Shown piece after piece: positions 15,001 through 30,000 of a stretch of 64,000 nucleotides of DNA. Numbering within the stretch: position 1 is the stretch's first letter; each line of letters begins with the position of its first letter. A program made the position numbers and the translations under genes. Source of the DNA: Trogon surrucura (taxonomy: Eukaryota > Chordata > Aves > Trogoniformes > Trogonidae); NCBI GenBank assembly GCA_020746105.1, contig CM036618.1:124195191-124259190 (forward strand), in the 5' to 3' direction. The notes beneath the pieces were generated by a model, which saw nothing but the letters and a program-made list of their open reading frames with translations, was not told where the DNA came from and did no database searches.

Positions 15001-18000
15001 AGGCGGCAGACCCGAATCCGTCGCAGTGACCACCAAGGGGTAATAGAGGGGAGCTGTCTGTTTGGATAAGTCTCTTGTTATTGTGAGTATTCCTGTGGTA
15101 TTGGAAAGACTAAAGAGGCCTTCTGAGTTTCCATCTGAAGACAGAAAAAAAAGTGTTGATGTTCACTGGAGCCACCAGGAGACAAGCAACTGACTTAGAT
15201 GCTCAGGATTTAAGAAACATGGGTTGAAATCCTAATCTGTGTATGACATTTGGAGCAAGACACTTGGCCTCTCTACTCTGCATCACAGAACAGTTTGGGC
15301 TGGAAGGGCCCTCGTGAGGCGTCTAGTCCAACCTCTTGGCTCCAAGCAGGGTCACAAATGAACTCAGAGCAGGTTGCTTAAGGCTTTGATCCATCAGGTG
15401 CTGAAAACCTCCAAGAACAGCCTCTCTGGGCAACCTGTTCCAGTACTTTATTATTTTCCTCCCCCTTTGAATCCAGTCAGAACCTGCCATTTCGATTTAT
15501 GACCATTACCTCTCAATCTCGTGTCGTGCAGCTTAGTTTAACAGTATGCAAGTACGTCAGTAATAAATGCTCATAAAATTATTTCTGTTTCCAACATACC
15601 TGAAATATTGTAGAAAATGCCTTCATCATAATCCTTGCCTTCATCTTTTGCGTTGATATCTAGTACCAGTGTGCCAGCTGTGGAGTTGTCTGGAAGGATC
15701 TGGTAATATGAGGGTTTGTCAAATATGGGTCCTTCCTCATTAACATCTTCCACAGTAACTAAAAAAAAGAAGGTCCATGTCTGAGTGTAAACATGCGCTT
15801 CACCTAAAGGATTATAAGCTATTTCTTCAGTTAATACAGACTAGCACATCTCCTCAGAATCGAGTTGGAGCTCTTTCAATGTAAAGCAGATGGCAACCTT
15901 GTTTTCTGTACTTGAAAACACTTGCCTTTGTGGATTAAATTTTTTACTGCTTGAGAAATAGTTTCCCACAATGGCTGCAGGTTGGGCTAGCGTGCTGTCG
16001 CTACTATCTGTCATGAATAATATAATCTCACTGTTTTGCTGGGCTCCCTTCTGTGTCCAAATTCATCCGGTATCTCTAGTTCTTATCTTAGATTGCAAGC
16101 ATTGTAAGACAGGCTGGCATCAGTTTGTAGTTGTACGTGACCTGGCACAGTAGGGTCATGGTCCACAATTTGTGAAGCTGGCTATACAGTAATAGAAATA
16201 CCACAGGATGAGAAGCAATAAATAAACCAATACTCCCATTCATATTGATCTGAAGTAGGACTAGCCAAAAAATAAGATACTGATTTCACAGAAATCTTTC
16301 ATGTTGTGTTGGGGGGAAAAAAAAAAAAAAAAAAAATTTTTAAAGGAGAAAAAGCCAACAGCAACCAAGTACTATTATTTTAACAATGCTAAAAGCAGGT
16401 TTTCTGTAAACAAGCAGAAAAAGGACTGCATTATATTTTCTGAAACATTTTCAATCAAAATATCAATAGGTACTCAAAGCAAAATTAGTGAATACATTGA
16501 AGTAAGTAATGTTAGTTCGTGTGAAAAAAAAATCTTTTCGACAAACCAAATATTTTTTGAGAAAAAAATTATCTGGCTATAATGAAGAGACCACCTCATC
16601 TTTTCTGATAATTTACTTTAGAAGACTGTATTACTACTGAAGGCTATCTTTATGCCTCATAATTATGCATGCTGAAATATTCCCTAAGGGAAATGAAGGT
16701 AAACTAGAGCAGCAAACTAGAGCTACCTGTAATGTTTGCGGCATCCTCAAGACGTGGCTCTCCAGGATTGAAAGCTTTCAGAATAAATGTATACTGGGAT
16801 TGACTTTCATAGTCCAGAGGTTGAAGAGTTGTAACATTTCCCGAAATTTCTCCAACATGAAATGAAGAATTCTCTCCAATTATGGTGTAATGAATAATGG
16901 CATTGTACCCTATATCTTTGTCTGTGGCTGCCACACTCAGAATCTAAATGAGAAAGTGCAAAACCAAACAATAACAAAAACGATGAACCACAAACCCATC
17001 AGGTCTAGAGCAGAATGAAGAGAGTAGAAATTTGGTATTTACAAAGAGAGCTTTAGGAAGGGTCAGTGGGATTAGGCACTCCATGGTCTTAAAAAATGAA
17101 CACGCTGTGTGATTTTTACAGACTCTACCAAGTGAAAAAATAAAATAAAAATAAGTGTTCACCAGTGTGCAGTCATCGGAGATGAGTACCACTTCCAAGC
17201 TTACATGAAGAAAACAACAACAACTGCAGAAGAACTTAGTTATTCTTAATGCCACATACCACGTGTGGAGGCTCATTCTCTTTTACGATCACGGAGTACG
17301 ATTGCTGGGGGAACACTGGTGGGTTGTCATTCACATCCTCCACAGTGACGCTTAGAACTAAGCTTGCAGATAGAGAGGGTTTGCCAGAATCTGTGGCCTG
17401 TGAAGAAAGAACTTGTCATTAAATGCAGCACTACATTGATACAAACTTATTTTAACAGTTTGATTTTGTTCCAAAAGTTGGGAAACTTTGTCTCAGGAAG
17501 ACTTTCTGCTGGTCCAGTTACGACCTAATGGCATTGCTCTAGCCCTGGACCCACTTTGGTGTTGCATGCCTTTCTCCTGCTGCTATCCTGGCTGTATCAC
17601 ATGCTCTGCCTCATTTCATGAACAATTAATCAAAAGCTCAAGCCTGGATCCAGACCAAATGCATCATGTGATCCGATGTGGCAGTAATCAACATAAAACC
17701 ACGGTATATAGATGCGTATCTGATGTGGTGTTTAATGGAGTAAGGAAACCCCTTGCATTTTGAGGGGTTGAAGCATCTACAAAGCGAGCTGTCTTCCCAG
17801 CTTTGCTGTGGCAAACCCACAGTCGGTTTTACGTTGCACAAACATCTGTCGTAGAAGAGTCCTAATCTATAGGTACATATGCACAATTTTCAATTAGTCT
17901 TAAAAAGTGTCCACTTTTACCAATTCTAAACTTTTCAGAAGACACTGTTTGACTTTTAGTATGCTTCCTCCCTGTCCTGAATACATTCCACAAGCTCCTT

Positions 18001-21000
18001 GACCTGTTAAATGATTTGTTAGCAGTAAAGAGCTCTTTAAAATACATTTGTACATGATGATCAGTGCTGGAACATTTCTTTTTGTGTGTACGATAATTTC
18101 TCTGATTAACAGAAGTAAAAATCAATGACATCAGTCAGAATGAATAGATACCCACATGAATGTTGGATGAAACTTTATGCTTTCACTTTTTTTTTTTTAA
18201 ACTTGGAAATCTGCATCAGTTTTTTAAAAAAGGTTAAGTACATGCATTTTGAAAAAAAAGCTATGATGTGATTATAACCTTTAAGATCTGATATTCACAG
18301 GTCATTCACCAACAGGAAACAGCAGGAAACAAAGCTCTGGGTGCAAAACACAACAAATTCATTAATGAATTTTAGTCGTAATCACAAAGATTAAGTGATT
18401 TTCTTGTGATGTTTTGCCATTTTTTCTTTATGTTGAGAAATCTGTGAACTTACTATTATTTTCAATTCGTAACTGTCCATCGTCTCTCTGTCTAAGGATT
18501 TTGTTGTCATCAGCTTGCCAGTAGAACTGTTAATACGGAAAATGCCAGCAAAATCATCTTGCAGAGAGTAGCTTATAAGTGCATTAACTCCTATATCCAG
18601 GTCAGTAGCAGGAAATACACCCAAGTCTAAACCAGCTGCATTCTCAGGAGCTGATAGTTTAGTTTGGATTGATGTTGGAAAAACTGGAGGATTGTCATTG
18701 ATATCATCAACACTCACAGTTACCTGTATTTACAGGAAAAAAAAAAAAAAGATATATATGTATATATATTTGAACTATGGAAACAGTATTCAAAGAAAAA
18801 TTTTGGTTCATTTTGGTCTATGGAAGACTATAGCAAAAAATCCTAAACACAGAAATCACCTCCCCAAAACCCCCAAAGGGATAAAGAACAATTCCAGTAT
18901 TTTTCAGCATTTGAGCATTTTCACAACTTTAACATCTCAGAAATTTATTTTTATTTTTATCTTTTTTCCCCGCTAACTGCTACCAGTGGCATAACGTGTA
19001 CTCTAACTGGAATAGATGAGGATTAGCGGGGGCTGTTTGGCTCATCTAGCTCACACATTTCAGAGAACTAGGCACAGAATCAAGTTTCAGTGTCATTCTG
19101 TTTCTCTGGTTCACAGAGGATTACTCAGGAAGGGATACAATTTGTGAAGTTGACAGTATCTCCTTGGGGAGAAAAAAAGGAAATTTAATAAAAGGCTCTC
19201 AAAATCTTCATGCTTGCATAACAGATAACACTTACCTGGATATTGCTTGATTTTTACAGTATTTTATATTCCTTTTGAAAAAAAAATATTTTAAAATGCA
19301 ATATACTGTACCAAAGCAATAGCTGTATTGGCTGGCACCACTGAATCAACAGCTTCTACAATGATGCTGTACAGGTCGCGGTCCTCTCGATCAAGCCTGG
19401 TGAGAGCCACAATGTCTCCTTGGTCGCTGACTGAGAACTTGTCACTATGGGATTTCAGCAAGTACGTGACTTGTGCAGCCACGCTTCCTGTCAGAGCCTT
19501 CACAGAGCCAACAGCAGTCCCCGATGAACTCTCTTCTAGAATGCTGAACTCATAGCTGGAGCTAGTGAAAATCAGTCCGAAGCTAGTGTCATTTACCAGC
19601 AAGTAAAGGGTAACAGAGGCTAAGGAGACAGAACAAAATAAAATAGTGAAGCTGGTGCTAAAATGTTCGTGATCTGTGCTCTACTTCCCTATGTTTATGA
19701 GGAACTAATAGAAAATGACTGAAACCAGCATATAGGAAAGAGGAATGACAAATGAAAAAAAAAGTATCAATAGTAATAAGGATTAATATGCAACACATAA
19801 AATATGATGGCTTTTATACCTAACTAATGTTCCAGAATAACCCCACTTCACTGCTCAGTGTTGTTTCAATATGATAGGAAATCAAATATCACCGACTGGA
19901 AGTTAAGGCAATGGACAGGTGTTCTCCGCTTCCTAATATCTTACACTAAATTGCTTTGTAACAAAAGAGAAGTGATACACATAAAGCCATATCAGTGCAA
20001 ATCCCATCGTGGTCACCCATTCTGTTCTGAGAAAATCAGTTGTTGCTCCCATTTGTGATAAATCAAAGCTAACTCCTAAAAATACATGCAAAAAGTTACA
20101 CAAAATACCATGTGACAGGATATTTTTTGAAAGGGTGGAAACTTGTTTGAGTGTTATTTACCTGTTTCTAATTCTAAGAAAATAAAGGAAAACAAAGAGA
20201 AACATATATCAATATTATTTTAATAGAGCTTTTTGGAGCGGCTGCTGCTATGAAGCACTGGGGTTTGTACCATAAGCACCACTGTAAGAAATACAAAAAA
20301 TGTATTCCTAACCAGGGTTACTAAACCCAGCTTTCTGTAAATATCATCAGCTGGGAGGAAATCAAAGGCTAAGAAACAAATATTCATCATTGCCGAAATG
20401 TAAAACAGATTCTAGCCCTAACTCAATTTAATTCGACAACAATGGGATTAATTTCAAATTTCAGTGTTTGCAAAGGTGACATTTATGTGGCGGGAAAAAA
20501 AAAAGAAAAGAAGGTGAAAAGACATCATTTACCATTTGATGTAAGCTGAGGAACTCCATGATCAGTAGCAATAACTATCAGCGTAACAACTGTGTCAGCT
20601 GTGATGTGGTTCAAGTTACTGCTGAGGGTGATTTCTCCCGTGTGGTTATTTATACGGAAAACATCAGAATGGTTCTTGAGGCTGATTAAAGAGAAATCAG
20701 CATAACGTTCATATTAATGACCTTGGAAGTACCATCTGCTTACTTCTGTAACAAGCACTTAATTGGCAATATTTGCCTATTTGTAATGAATGGCTAAGCA
20801 ACAGGTTTTAATTGCTGTGTCATTAGCCTAAGTATATTGGCCTTTTTACTTCCAAGTGCGTCTTCCACCATGGAAAAAAAATGGCATTCGTGCCTCCAGT
20901 TCGCATTATACCCCAAGCCTTTGATCCTTCCACAAATTGAAGGCAGACATTGCACACTCAGCTGCATATTCAGCAATATAAGAAGTCCAGGTGACATTCA

Positions 21001-24000
21001 CCTGAAGACTGCAGACCTGCTAATTCCTAGTGTTCTGCAAACTCTTGCAGGTGACTGCATTGCTCATAGGAGAAAGTAATGTGTTTAAGGTCAAATGCCA
21101 TCTCAGTTAAAAATACTCTCTTTGAAGCCACTAGTTTTAAAAAGCCACAGTTTACTGACTCATTCATGTGTCCTTCTTAATCTATATTTTTCATGTCAAT
21201 GTATCCTGACATTTTCCATGATACAGGGCTCATACAAAAGGAAAAAAAATCTTTCTCCAATAATTTTTTTTTATGCATAGTGTGTTATGAAAGTTTGCAT
21301 TTCTCGATCTCTTCCTCCCAGCAAACAGAAGATCTGTGAAAACACAGTCATTCTCAGAGATTCATGTACTTCCCACTCAAAGTCCAACGTATTATTCAGC
21401 ACGAGCAAATCTTGGCTTTCGGTTCTCGTTGCTCAGTATATCGTTTGATTGCATTCTTTCTTGTGACATAATCATGACCTGATAAGCTCCAAAACACACA
21501 GTAATGACTGTCCTTTTGCCTAAGTTTCAAAATCCGTACTAACTGTAGCGCTTGTAAAATACCTGTGAACCAGTATTATCTTCTCATGACCAATAAAATT
21601 CTCTGGGAGAAAAAAATTATTAACCTCACTAAAGTTTACCTGTATGAAATGACAGAATTGTTCCCAACGTCAAGGTCAGTGGCAGACACAGATAGTACAG
21701 ACGCTCCTTCTGCTGCTGTTGCTACACGTACAGTGGCCGAGTATTGTTCTTTCGTAAACCGAGGAGGGTTATCGTTCACATCTAACACTTGAACGCTGAC
21801 GCGTGTGAAATTCTGGTGCGTGACAGAAGAAAACCATGATTGAGAAAATGCACAGAAACTTAAATTTATGAATAAAGGAAGATGCAAAAAAGAGTAATCT
21901 GTTCCTCTCTATTACCTGCCTTCGAGGTACTCCGTTGTCGGATGCCACCAGCAGCAGCTCATACTTGTCTTTAGTTTCTCGGTCCACAGAGCCATTAATC
22001 GAAATGGTTCCATCCTGGAGAAGGTAATACGGTTCAGTGCACGGATCATTTGGATAACTCTTGTGCACTGAGTTCTCAGAAAAGATGTTCTCCCTTGGAC
22101 AAATACACTTAAGATTCCTAGCAACATCTGACCAGTATGTCTCAGTTTTTGGATATCGACCTGTATTCCTGAACTACAGAGCATGTGCTGGTTAGAACAG
22201 TTACTACCTACTCTTCTTATCTGATGTATCTTACTATGTCAAGTAACTTCATGAAATATTGTGTTTGACATATCCAAACCTTTACCTGTTGGATGCTGTA
22301 TGGATTATCCCCATCGTCAGTTGATAAGTAATAACTGATCTGTGCATTCTCTCCCTCATCCAAATCAGTAGCAGTCACGTGTCCAACTCGAGCAGGACCA
22401 CCCGACATGTAATCTCCTTCCAGAATTGCAAAACTGTATGGCTGCCTCTGAAACTCAGGGTTATTATCGTTGACATCCAGAACAGTGATGTGGAACAAGG
22501 CACTTGAATTAAGCCCATTTGTTTCATCATCAACTGCCCAGACCTGCCAAAGAAACAAACAAAAATGGAATTTTAGTCGACTGTGTTACCATTTTAACCA
22601 TCTGATGAAGATACAAAAACAGGGTTCGAGGGAATGAAGTAGAAATGAGCTGCAGAGTCTGTTCCCAAACTTACTTGAAAGGTGAATTCAGATGTAGTCT
22701 CCCTGTCCAGTTCTGTGTCATTCCTTAATGAAAGTATTCCAGGGATATCCACAGTAAACAAACTACTGTTATGAACAAAGTGTCCCTGAGAAAAGCCAGC
22801 CTAAAAAGAAAACATTGTTCATTTAAGATTAAAATGATGACTACTTAAGTTTAAAAATAAATAACCTTAATACCTGGCATTTGTATAGAACTTCTCATCA
22901 CAGAAGCACAAGTGTTTGCAAAGTTTAATAAATGGAATCTTGGACCCTGAGCTATGGCAATAATGGATTTCTTGGGCAGAAGACAGATACTGGGGTAGGT
23001 GGAAGCCCCTGTGGGATTCCCTATTTGAGTCTTATACATTCCCTCCCCCTAAAGCTACAACCAATCCCTGTGATATCAGGAGCAGCAACACAGTTCAGTG
23101 GAGTCTGAACTGGGAGAAGCATTTATGCTTCTATAAAACTGACGTGAGCAAGAATACTACAGCAGATCAGAAATCTCTTCCTCCAAACCAGCTCCTCAGT
23201 GCAATGGCAACATATGGTGTGTCTTTATAAAACAAGAGGAGAAAGAAACAACTTTGTATAAAGTAGAGTGAAATATTTCAAAGAAGAAGAAACTGTATCA
23301 GCTTTACAAATTGCCTTTCTCTCCAAGAAAGCTGATAGTAAGGGCAGGTTGACTGCAGTACAGAAATGTACTCACAAATATTATTAGATAGAAGGACGTT
23401 ACCAAGCAGTATTAAACCAGAACTGATTATTTTGAAATAATAAGCAATAACAAAAAAGTTTTTAAAAAGTTAAAATTTCTATCCGGTGAGACATACGTGC
23501 ATTCATCTCTTATGCATGTTCACAGAAACAAGCAACTTTTTCTGCCCTGTGCTACATATGCACAGGGAGAGAAGCTCTCTTTATTTTCTCTGATACAGCC
23601 AGTAGACTATTTTATACAAGGTCTTAACTTCCTTGGTTACAGAAGTTTTACTGCTGGCTCCATAGAAACCAAGATGAAGTTTTTGCAACCCAAAATGTAC
23701 TTATTGCCAACCATTTAAGTTATCTCTTTGCCCATCTACTACTATGGGGTTTTGCAGATTAATAGACTAATGTCATTTTGATTTAACAGGATGAGAATAA
23801 TTTGGTACCTACCTCGTCCTTGTCAGTAACATTGAATGTGTAGATAGGACTACCCGTCCGTAGGTTTTCAAACACAAATATATCATAAATTGCCTGATTA
23901 AATTCTGGTGGGTTGTCGTTGACATCTTGTACATGCACAACGACACGCGTTTCAGTGCTGAGACTTGGTTGCCCTCCATCCGACGCCTCCACTTCTACTT

Positions 24001-27000
24001 CAAAACGCGTTATGGTTTCATAATCCAGCTGCTGGCTCAGGCTGAGCTGGCCCGTGGTCGAATCAACAAGAAACACCGGCGAGGGGGTTGGAGGTTGCTG
24101 GCTAACAATTCTGTACTGCACGAGGGCATTGGCCCCAGCATCCACATCAGTAGCAGATACTGTCAGCAATGCCCTTCCAAGCTCTTCGTTTTCAGGGACG
24201 CTCACTTCATACCTACTTGATGAGAAGACCGGAGAGTTGTCGTTCACATCACCAACGATCACTGTCAAATGGAGAGCTGCAGACAGCACGGGTTGCCCTT
24301 GGTCACTGGCGATCACTGTTAAATTATAGAAGCCTTGTTTTTCTCTGTCCAGTTCCTTTTCCAGCAAAATTGTTCCTGCGGTGTTAATATCCATTTTTCC
24401 TTCTCCACCTTTCAGACTATAAACCACTAATCCATTAAAGCCCTCATCTACATCCGTAGCTGACACTCTGGTAATATGAGCTCCAACTGACGCATTCTCT
24501 GGGACAGTAATGGTAGCGCTGACTGTACCAAACACAGGACTGTTATCGTTGACATCTGTAACTCTGACAAACACAGTCGCATAGTCAGTACCATTCCCAT
24601 CCGACAAGGAAATATTTAGGATGTAATTATTCCGGGATTCGTAGTCCAGTTTGGTTTTTGTCAAGATGGTTCCATTTATATCGATGTCAAACGTCTCAGA
24701 TTCCGTCAGTACTTGAAACATAACCAGTATGTGGGGATTTAAAGCCTCATATTCCACCTGTGTAAGATACAGCATATTATCCATAAATAAATTAAAACCA
24801 ATAAATCCCTGCCTAAAAAAGAATAATGGTTTTAACTATGTCCAAACCCATTTTACTAATTTTATTCATTAAAAGAAGTAAAAGTCAAGCCGCAATATAC
24901 ATAAAAATGCAGCCAGAGAGGACTGCCTTTTATTGGAACATCACTTATACAGAAAGGTGGATATGTATAATACATAGTAAAAATACACTTTGCTTTAACC
25001 TTTGTTTCTCCCTTTACATGAAAAAAAAAAAAGTGAAAACTAACTCAGGAATTTAATAAATCAAAACACTAAAATGCATTGTCTTCTCACTGCTTTGGTG
25101 TCAGACGTCCCATCTGTCTTCAGAACTGCATCTAAGAAGGAGGCATCACAGGGTGTTCTGGTGGCCTGCTTGCCTGAGCATTTTTTGTGATCAAAATGAA
25201 GAGCAATTTCTAGAGCCTTCTTTGAAAATGTCTTTATGGCAGTTCTCTGATGGGAAGTCTCCATTTCCTAGCTATATCATGTCACAAATTTTAGATTTAT
25301 CACCAACAAATGAGTGAATATTGCCTGTCCCAGGCTTTGGGCCACTGTGGCCTTTGGAGAATGTCCAAAACTCACACAGGGTTAAATGTGAAAGTTTACT
25401 TTCTGGGTTTTATTTGGTTTGGTTTGGTGCAGGGGTGCATGTGTGTGTGTTGTGGGGTTTGGTTTTTTTTGTGGATTTTAAATATTCAGTGGTAGCAGAT
25501 GCTGGTTAAAGGTTTGCAGTGGAAGGAATAGCCTTCACAGGTGATAGTCTTCATCTGAGGGATGTACTCAGTGTGTAACGTATGTGAAGCTTGATACACA
25601 GAAAAGACAACACCTAGTCATCCATAACTCCGGGACGTAGACAATTAGAGCACATATATTACAGGATTTTCCTATACCTGTCATGCCCTATAGGAGTGAT
25701 AGAATAAAGTTGTTCTTACTCTTGCTACTTCAACAGGACTGTCTAGTTCTTCTTCCACAGACACGTTATACGTTTTCCGAATAAACTGTGGTCTGGAATC
25801 TCCAGCTGCGAAGATCTGTACCGGCACCGATGAACTTCTTGGAATCATCCCACCTGCAAGCAAAACAAAACAATCTTGCAACAGATGCACAAATACCTTC
25901 TACCTAAAAAAAAAAATAAAATATGTATTTTTCCATTGATACTGATTTTATGTTTTTATAGTTGTGGAGGTGGTTGTGGTGGTTTTTGGGTTTGTTTTTT
26001 TTTTCAAATCCTTACTGCTACTCTTTTGAAGGCCCTAACCAAGATCAGATTTGCGTATTGGGTGTTACATCTACAATATATGAACCTGAACACATACAGC
26101 AATATTAATACAGACAGACAAAGGATGGACTGATGAATCTCGTCTGCGGCTGCATTTCCCACAGTACCCAATTTATCCACACAGCCATAAATTTGAAGAC
26201 ACGGAGCTCATATTAACCAAATCAGGGGAAAATTGGGAGGCTAAAAAATACTTTCCCTGCTCATGCTACCAGGAGTTGGATACTGTTCCTAGGTTACATT
26301 TCTCTCTGTTCTTATTCAGGTGACAAATGTTTGTTATTCTTTTAAAACAAAAAAAACCCCTCAATTAACATGGCTAAGAAAATGATGCTTGTGCTGTTCA
26401 TCCTTGAAATGGCTTTGGTATTTCCTTTTCAGGTTTTCAGTACTCACATGGGTGTGCAAAGAGACAGGTTACTCATTTTTTTTATGATTGAGTTTCATAA
26501 ACTTGAGTTTAACTCAAGTTAATCATCACATTTTATTGTCCTTTTACTCCCTGTTGACTAATGACAGAGTTAGGAATTCCCAGCTTGTGCCTGAACCTCT
26601 GTATTCCGTGTTGTACAACAATTAAGTTAAAGGAAGGTGTGAGGTGAATGCTATTTTGCAGATTCTTCCCATAGCTATAAAGAAAATGTAGATTTGCTAT
26701 GAGAGCATCAGTAGGAAGCAAAGTTTTACCTAAGATGCAGTGATTACTTTGGATGAGATGGCGACAAACAAGAGCAGACAAAAATACATGATATTTTTAA
26801 AATAAAGTCCCAGAACTTATTTTGACAGCATTTCTTCAAGTAAACAACAAAACCAAACCCCATAACCAGGAATAGCTGCGTAGACCTGTAATAAAATCTT
26901 GTCTTACCATCAATAGCTGTTACCCACAAGACAAAGCTCTTAAGCTGGTTGACACCTAATGGGATTACTTTTTTTAAAGTGATTTGTCCTGTGGATGTAT

Positions 27001-30000
27001 CCAATTCAAAGTATCCATCTTCATTGCCACCAGCTAAGATAAAGCTTATCTCTCCATTTATACCGTCATCTGGATCATCAGCAGCAACCTGGAGGAAAAA
27101 AAAAAAGAAAAATTTTACTCTAGTTTCTTGTGCTCTTATTACATAACACAGAATTGCTTATTTGTGTGTAGTTTACAAAGAAAACCACTCAGGTAGCAGG
27201 TAATTAGGAGTTAGTTGTCAGGGTTTTTTCCCCTTTCACTTATAGCAAATAACAGGTGTGTGTAATTTTCTGTTTCTAAAAATCAACTAAATACAACCAC
27301 AGTAAATTTTGGTTATACTTCTAAGTGACTATCTACGTCTTATATGTTTCCTGGGTTAAACCTCAGTAAGAATGTTTGCTCTTTGATGCACACACATTAT
27401 CATTCCAGCAGCAAGAGTGAAATCTTGCCCCTGCGGAATTCATGCAAATGACACCAAGACTGCATCGCAGAAAGCTTGTTTCATAGTAATTCCAAAGTCA
27501 CCAGAGGTAGACTGTTCAAGGGATTACATCAGAGCCATTAAATCAGTACACCTGGGTATGAGTTTTGATAGCGACTCTCTATATATCTCAGCTCCTGAAG
27601 AAATTTTTACTTTGGTTTCCTATTTTATTTGGATAACTGGTTTACTATCTTACAAAAAGTATATCATCTCTAAAAATCATTCACAATGCTTCAGCATTCA
27701 GCAGTCTTTCAAAAATACTTATTATTATTTCTATTTCTGGACTCTAACAACATTCCCTTTCTATTATGCACCTTATAACAACTAAATCCAAGAATCTTTA
27801 TTTTCTCTGTCTTATGTTCGTGCAATTCAGGATGGTTCAACATCATTTAAGATCAAAAATAAAAATCCTTTATCATTTGCTTGCTGACCCAGGATACAAT
27901 TAGAGCATCCAGGACACTGGGATTATGGAATATCAACAGGAGTAAGCTTTTAAAACGAAAGGTGGCTTGTTTCTGGACTCAGAGGAGCTCAGAAAAGATC
28001 CTCTATTCAGTAGGACCACTACACAAGTTTAACTAAGAACTCGTGCATACATTCAACTCATAAACATGTCATTTTTACTCAGTATTTCTAGTACCTGAAG
28101 AATGGACATTCCTGCAGTCATGTTGACGAAAACATCGCGTTTATATGGCGTGCCTCTAAAGGTTGGGCTGTTGTCATTTTCATCTAGCAATGATATGTTG
28201 ATTGCAGAGCGTGCTTCATAGTAAGGTGCCAAATGATCTCTAGCAGTGACCTTCAGAAACGATGCAGTAAAATTATTGCTCGGTTCAAATACATTCTGGA
28301 AGTAGTAAGCAAGCTGACAATTGCGAGCTTAATAAACTGTATCACGAGGGGCATTTCCTTACAGATAGCTCTAACGTGAGAGTTTTCAAATAAGCTGCTC
28401 CTCCATAGGAGAGAGTCTGCTTCTTGCCAGGACAGGTAATCACCTGCTTGCCTTGGGTTGCTTTGGAAAGAAGCAGGTTTATTTTCAGTACCTCAAGATG
28501 AATAGATGGTATTCTCTCCCTATCCAACAGTGTGGAGTTCCTCACAGTTAGCATCCCAGCTTGGCTCAGCTGGAAGGGACCGTCAGCTGGAGTGAGAATG
28601 AACGTTCCTTGGAAGCCTCCCTGCAAGCAATAATGATATTTGTTATTAAATAGGACAATCACTGAGCTAGACCCATAGGATGTTTTCTTCTTATTGTCCA
28701 GGTGGAGAGCATTTAGTTTTTTGGGTTGAGGTTACAGATCATTTTGCACTTCTGCACTTTCATATTTGGGACCTTATGCAAACCAGAGGAGTTTCAGAAA
28801 CAGCCTAAATTTATTCTTCTGGCTGCAGTACTCTACCCCTTAAAGATGTGAAATTAAGTTTCCTTTGCTTAAGCATATTTAGATAGGAAAAAAAATAATC
28901 TGCAGCACTATTCGCCATACCTGCATAACCTGTATAAATGCATTTTATATTGTATTTTGGAAACATGGCATTCGTAGCAATGTATTTGACAACATTGTCA
29001 TTTTACCTCGTCTTTGTCAGTAGCTGTTACTTGAAGAACTTGCATTCCATTTGGGGAATTTTCTAGAATTGAGACATTGTAACTTGGTTGTGACAATACT
29101 GGATAATTGTCATTCACATCTTCAATAGTAACCAGAACTACTGCATCAGCCATTTTGAAAATATTGTCTTGCTGAGTTGCCTGGAAAACAAAGTTTGTAG
29201 CTGTAAATTCCATACCCTGATATCAGTGAGCTGTTTCAGTTTAACACAGGGATATGACTTCATATATCAAGTGAATTACCTTTTCCTTTATTTTGCATTT
29301 TAAATGGCAGGATGGAGCCTTGATACCAACTGCCCTTTAAAATTACTAGGATAAATACTCAGAAACAATACAGCAACATGGATTCACATATTATTTTACG
29401 AAACTGAGACTTGGTATTAACACACTGAACTCTAAAGCAATCATTACCTGAATGCCCACAACAAGAGAGGGACACTCTTCTCTGTCAACTGCAGTCTTTA
29501 CTTCCAACACTCCAGTGTCTGCATCGATTGAAAAGGCATTGCTATAGGCTGGGGGTTTCACTGCAAAGCAACAAATTGCCATGGGTTAATGAGAATAACC
29601 AGAGCAGTTAAGCCTGATCTGTCCCTTTTATGACTGCTGTCTTCTCAACCATAGCAAAAATGAACAGACATTCAAGGTAAAAGGCTTTTTTTCCCCCAAC
29701 ACTCTGTCCTCAAAACAATTCTTAGGAAAGTCACTCGCACTTCCAGTGTCTCAAATTAAGCATCTCATGAGTTTTTCTGCTCCGGAGAAGGAAAAGCTCC
29801 TGACGGAATTGTCTCTCTAGGTGGCCCTGAATGGAAATCCTTAGATGAAACGCAAACCTCTAAGCTGACTTTCACTTTGAATCGGGGCTTGTTTATAGGA
29901 GGGGGGTTAAGAGCATCTACGCATTTTTAAAATAGTTGGACCCTGTTATAATGACTGAAATTAAGTTGATTTAGCTTGTGGAGGGGCACTGTAGCCAAGG

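Noticed and set aside
17488..17886. Overlapping open frames of 80-90 codons on both strands in a cadherin intron
   Set aside because: No splice context, no domain, and opposite-strand frames mirror each other as expected by chance.
13700..24757. CRISPR-like or satellite structure from repeated protein motifs
   Set aside because: The repetition is at protein level (EC repeats); DNA units are diverged and unevenly spaced.
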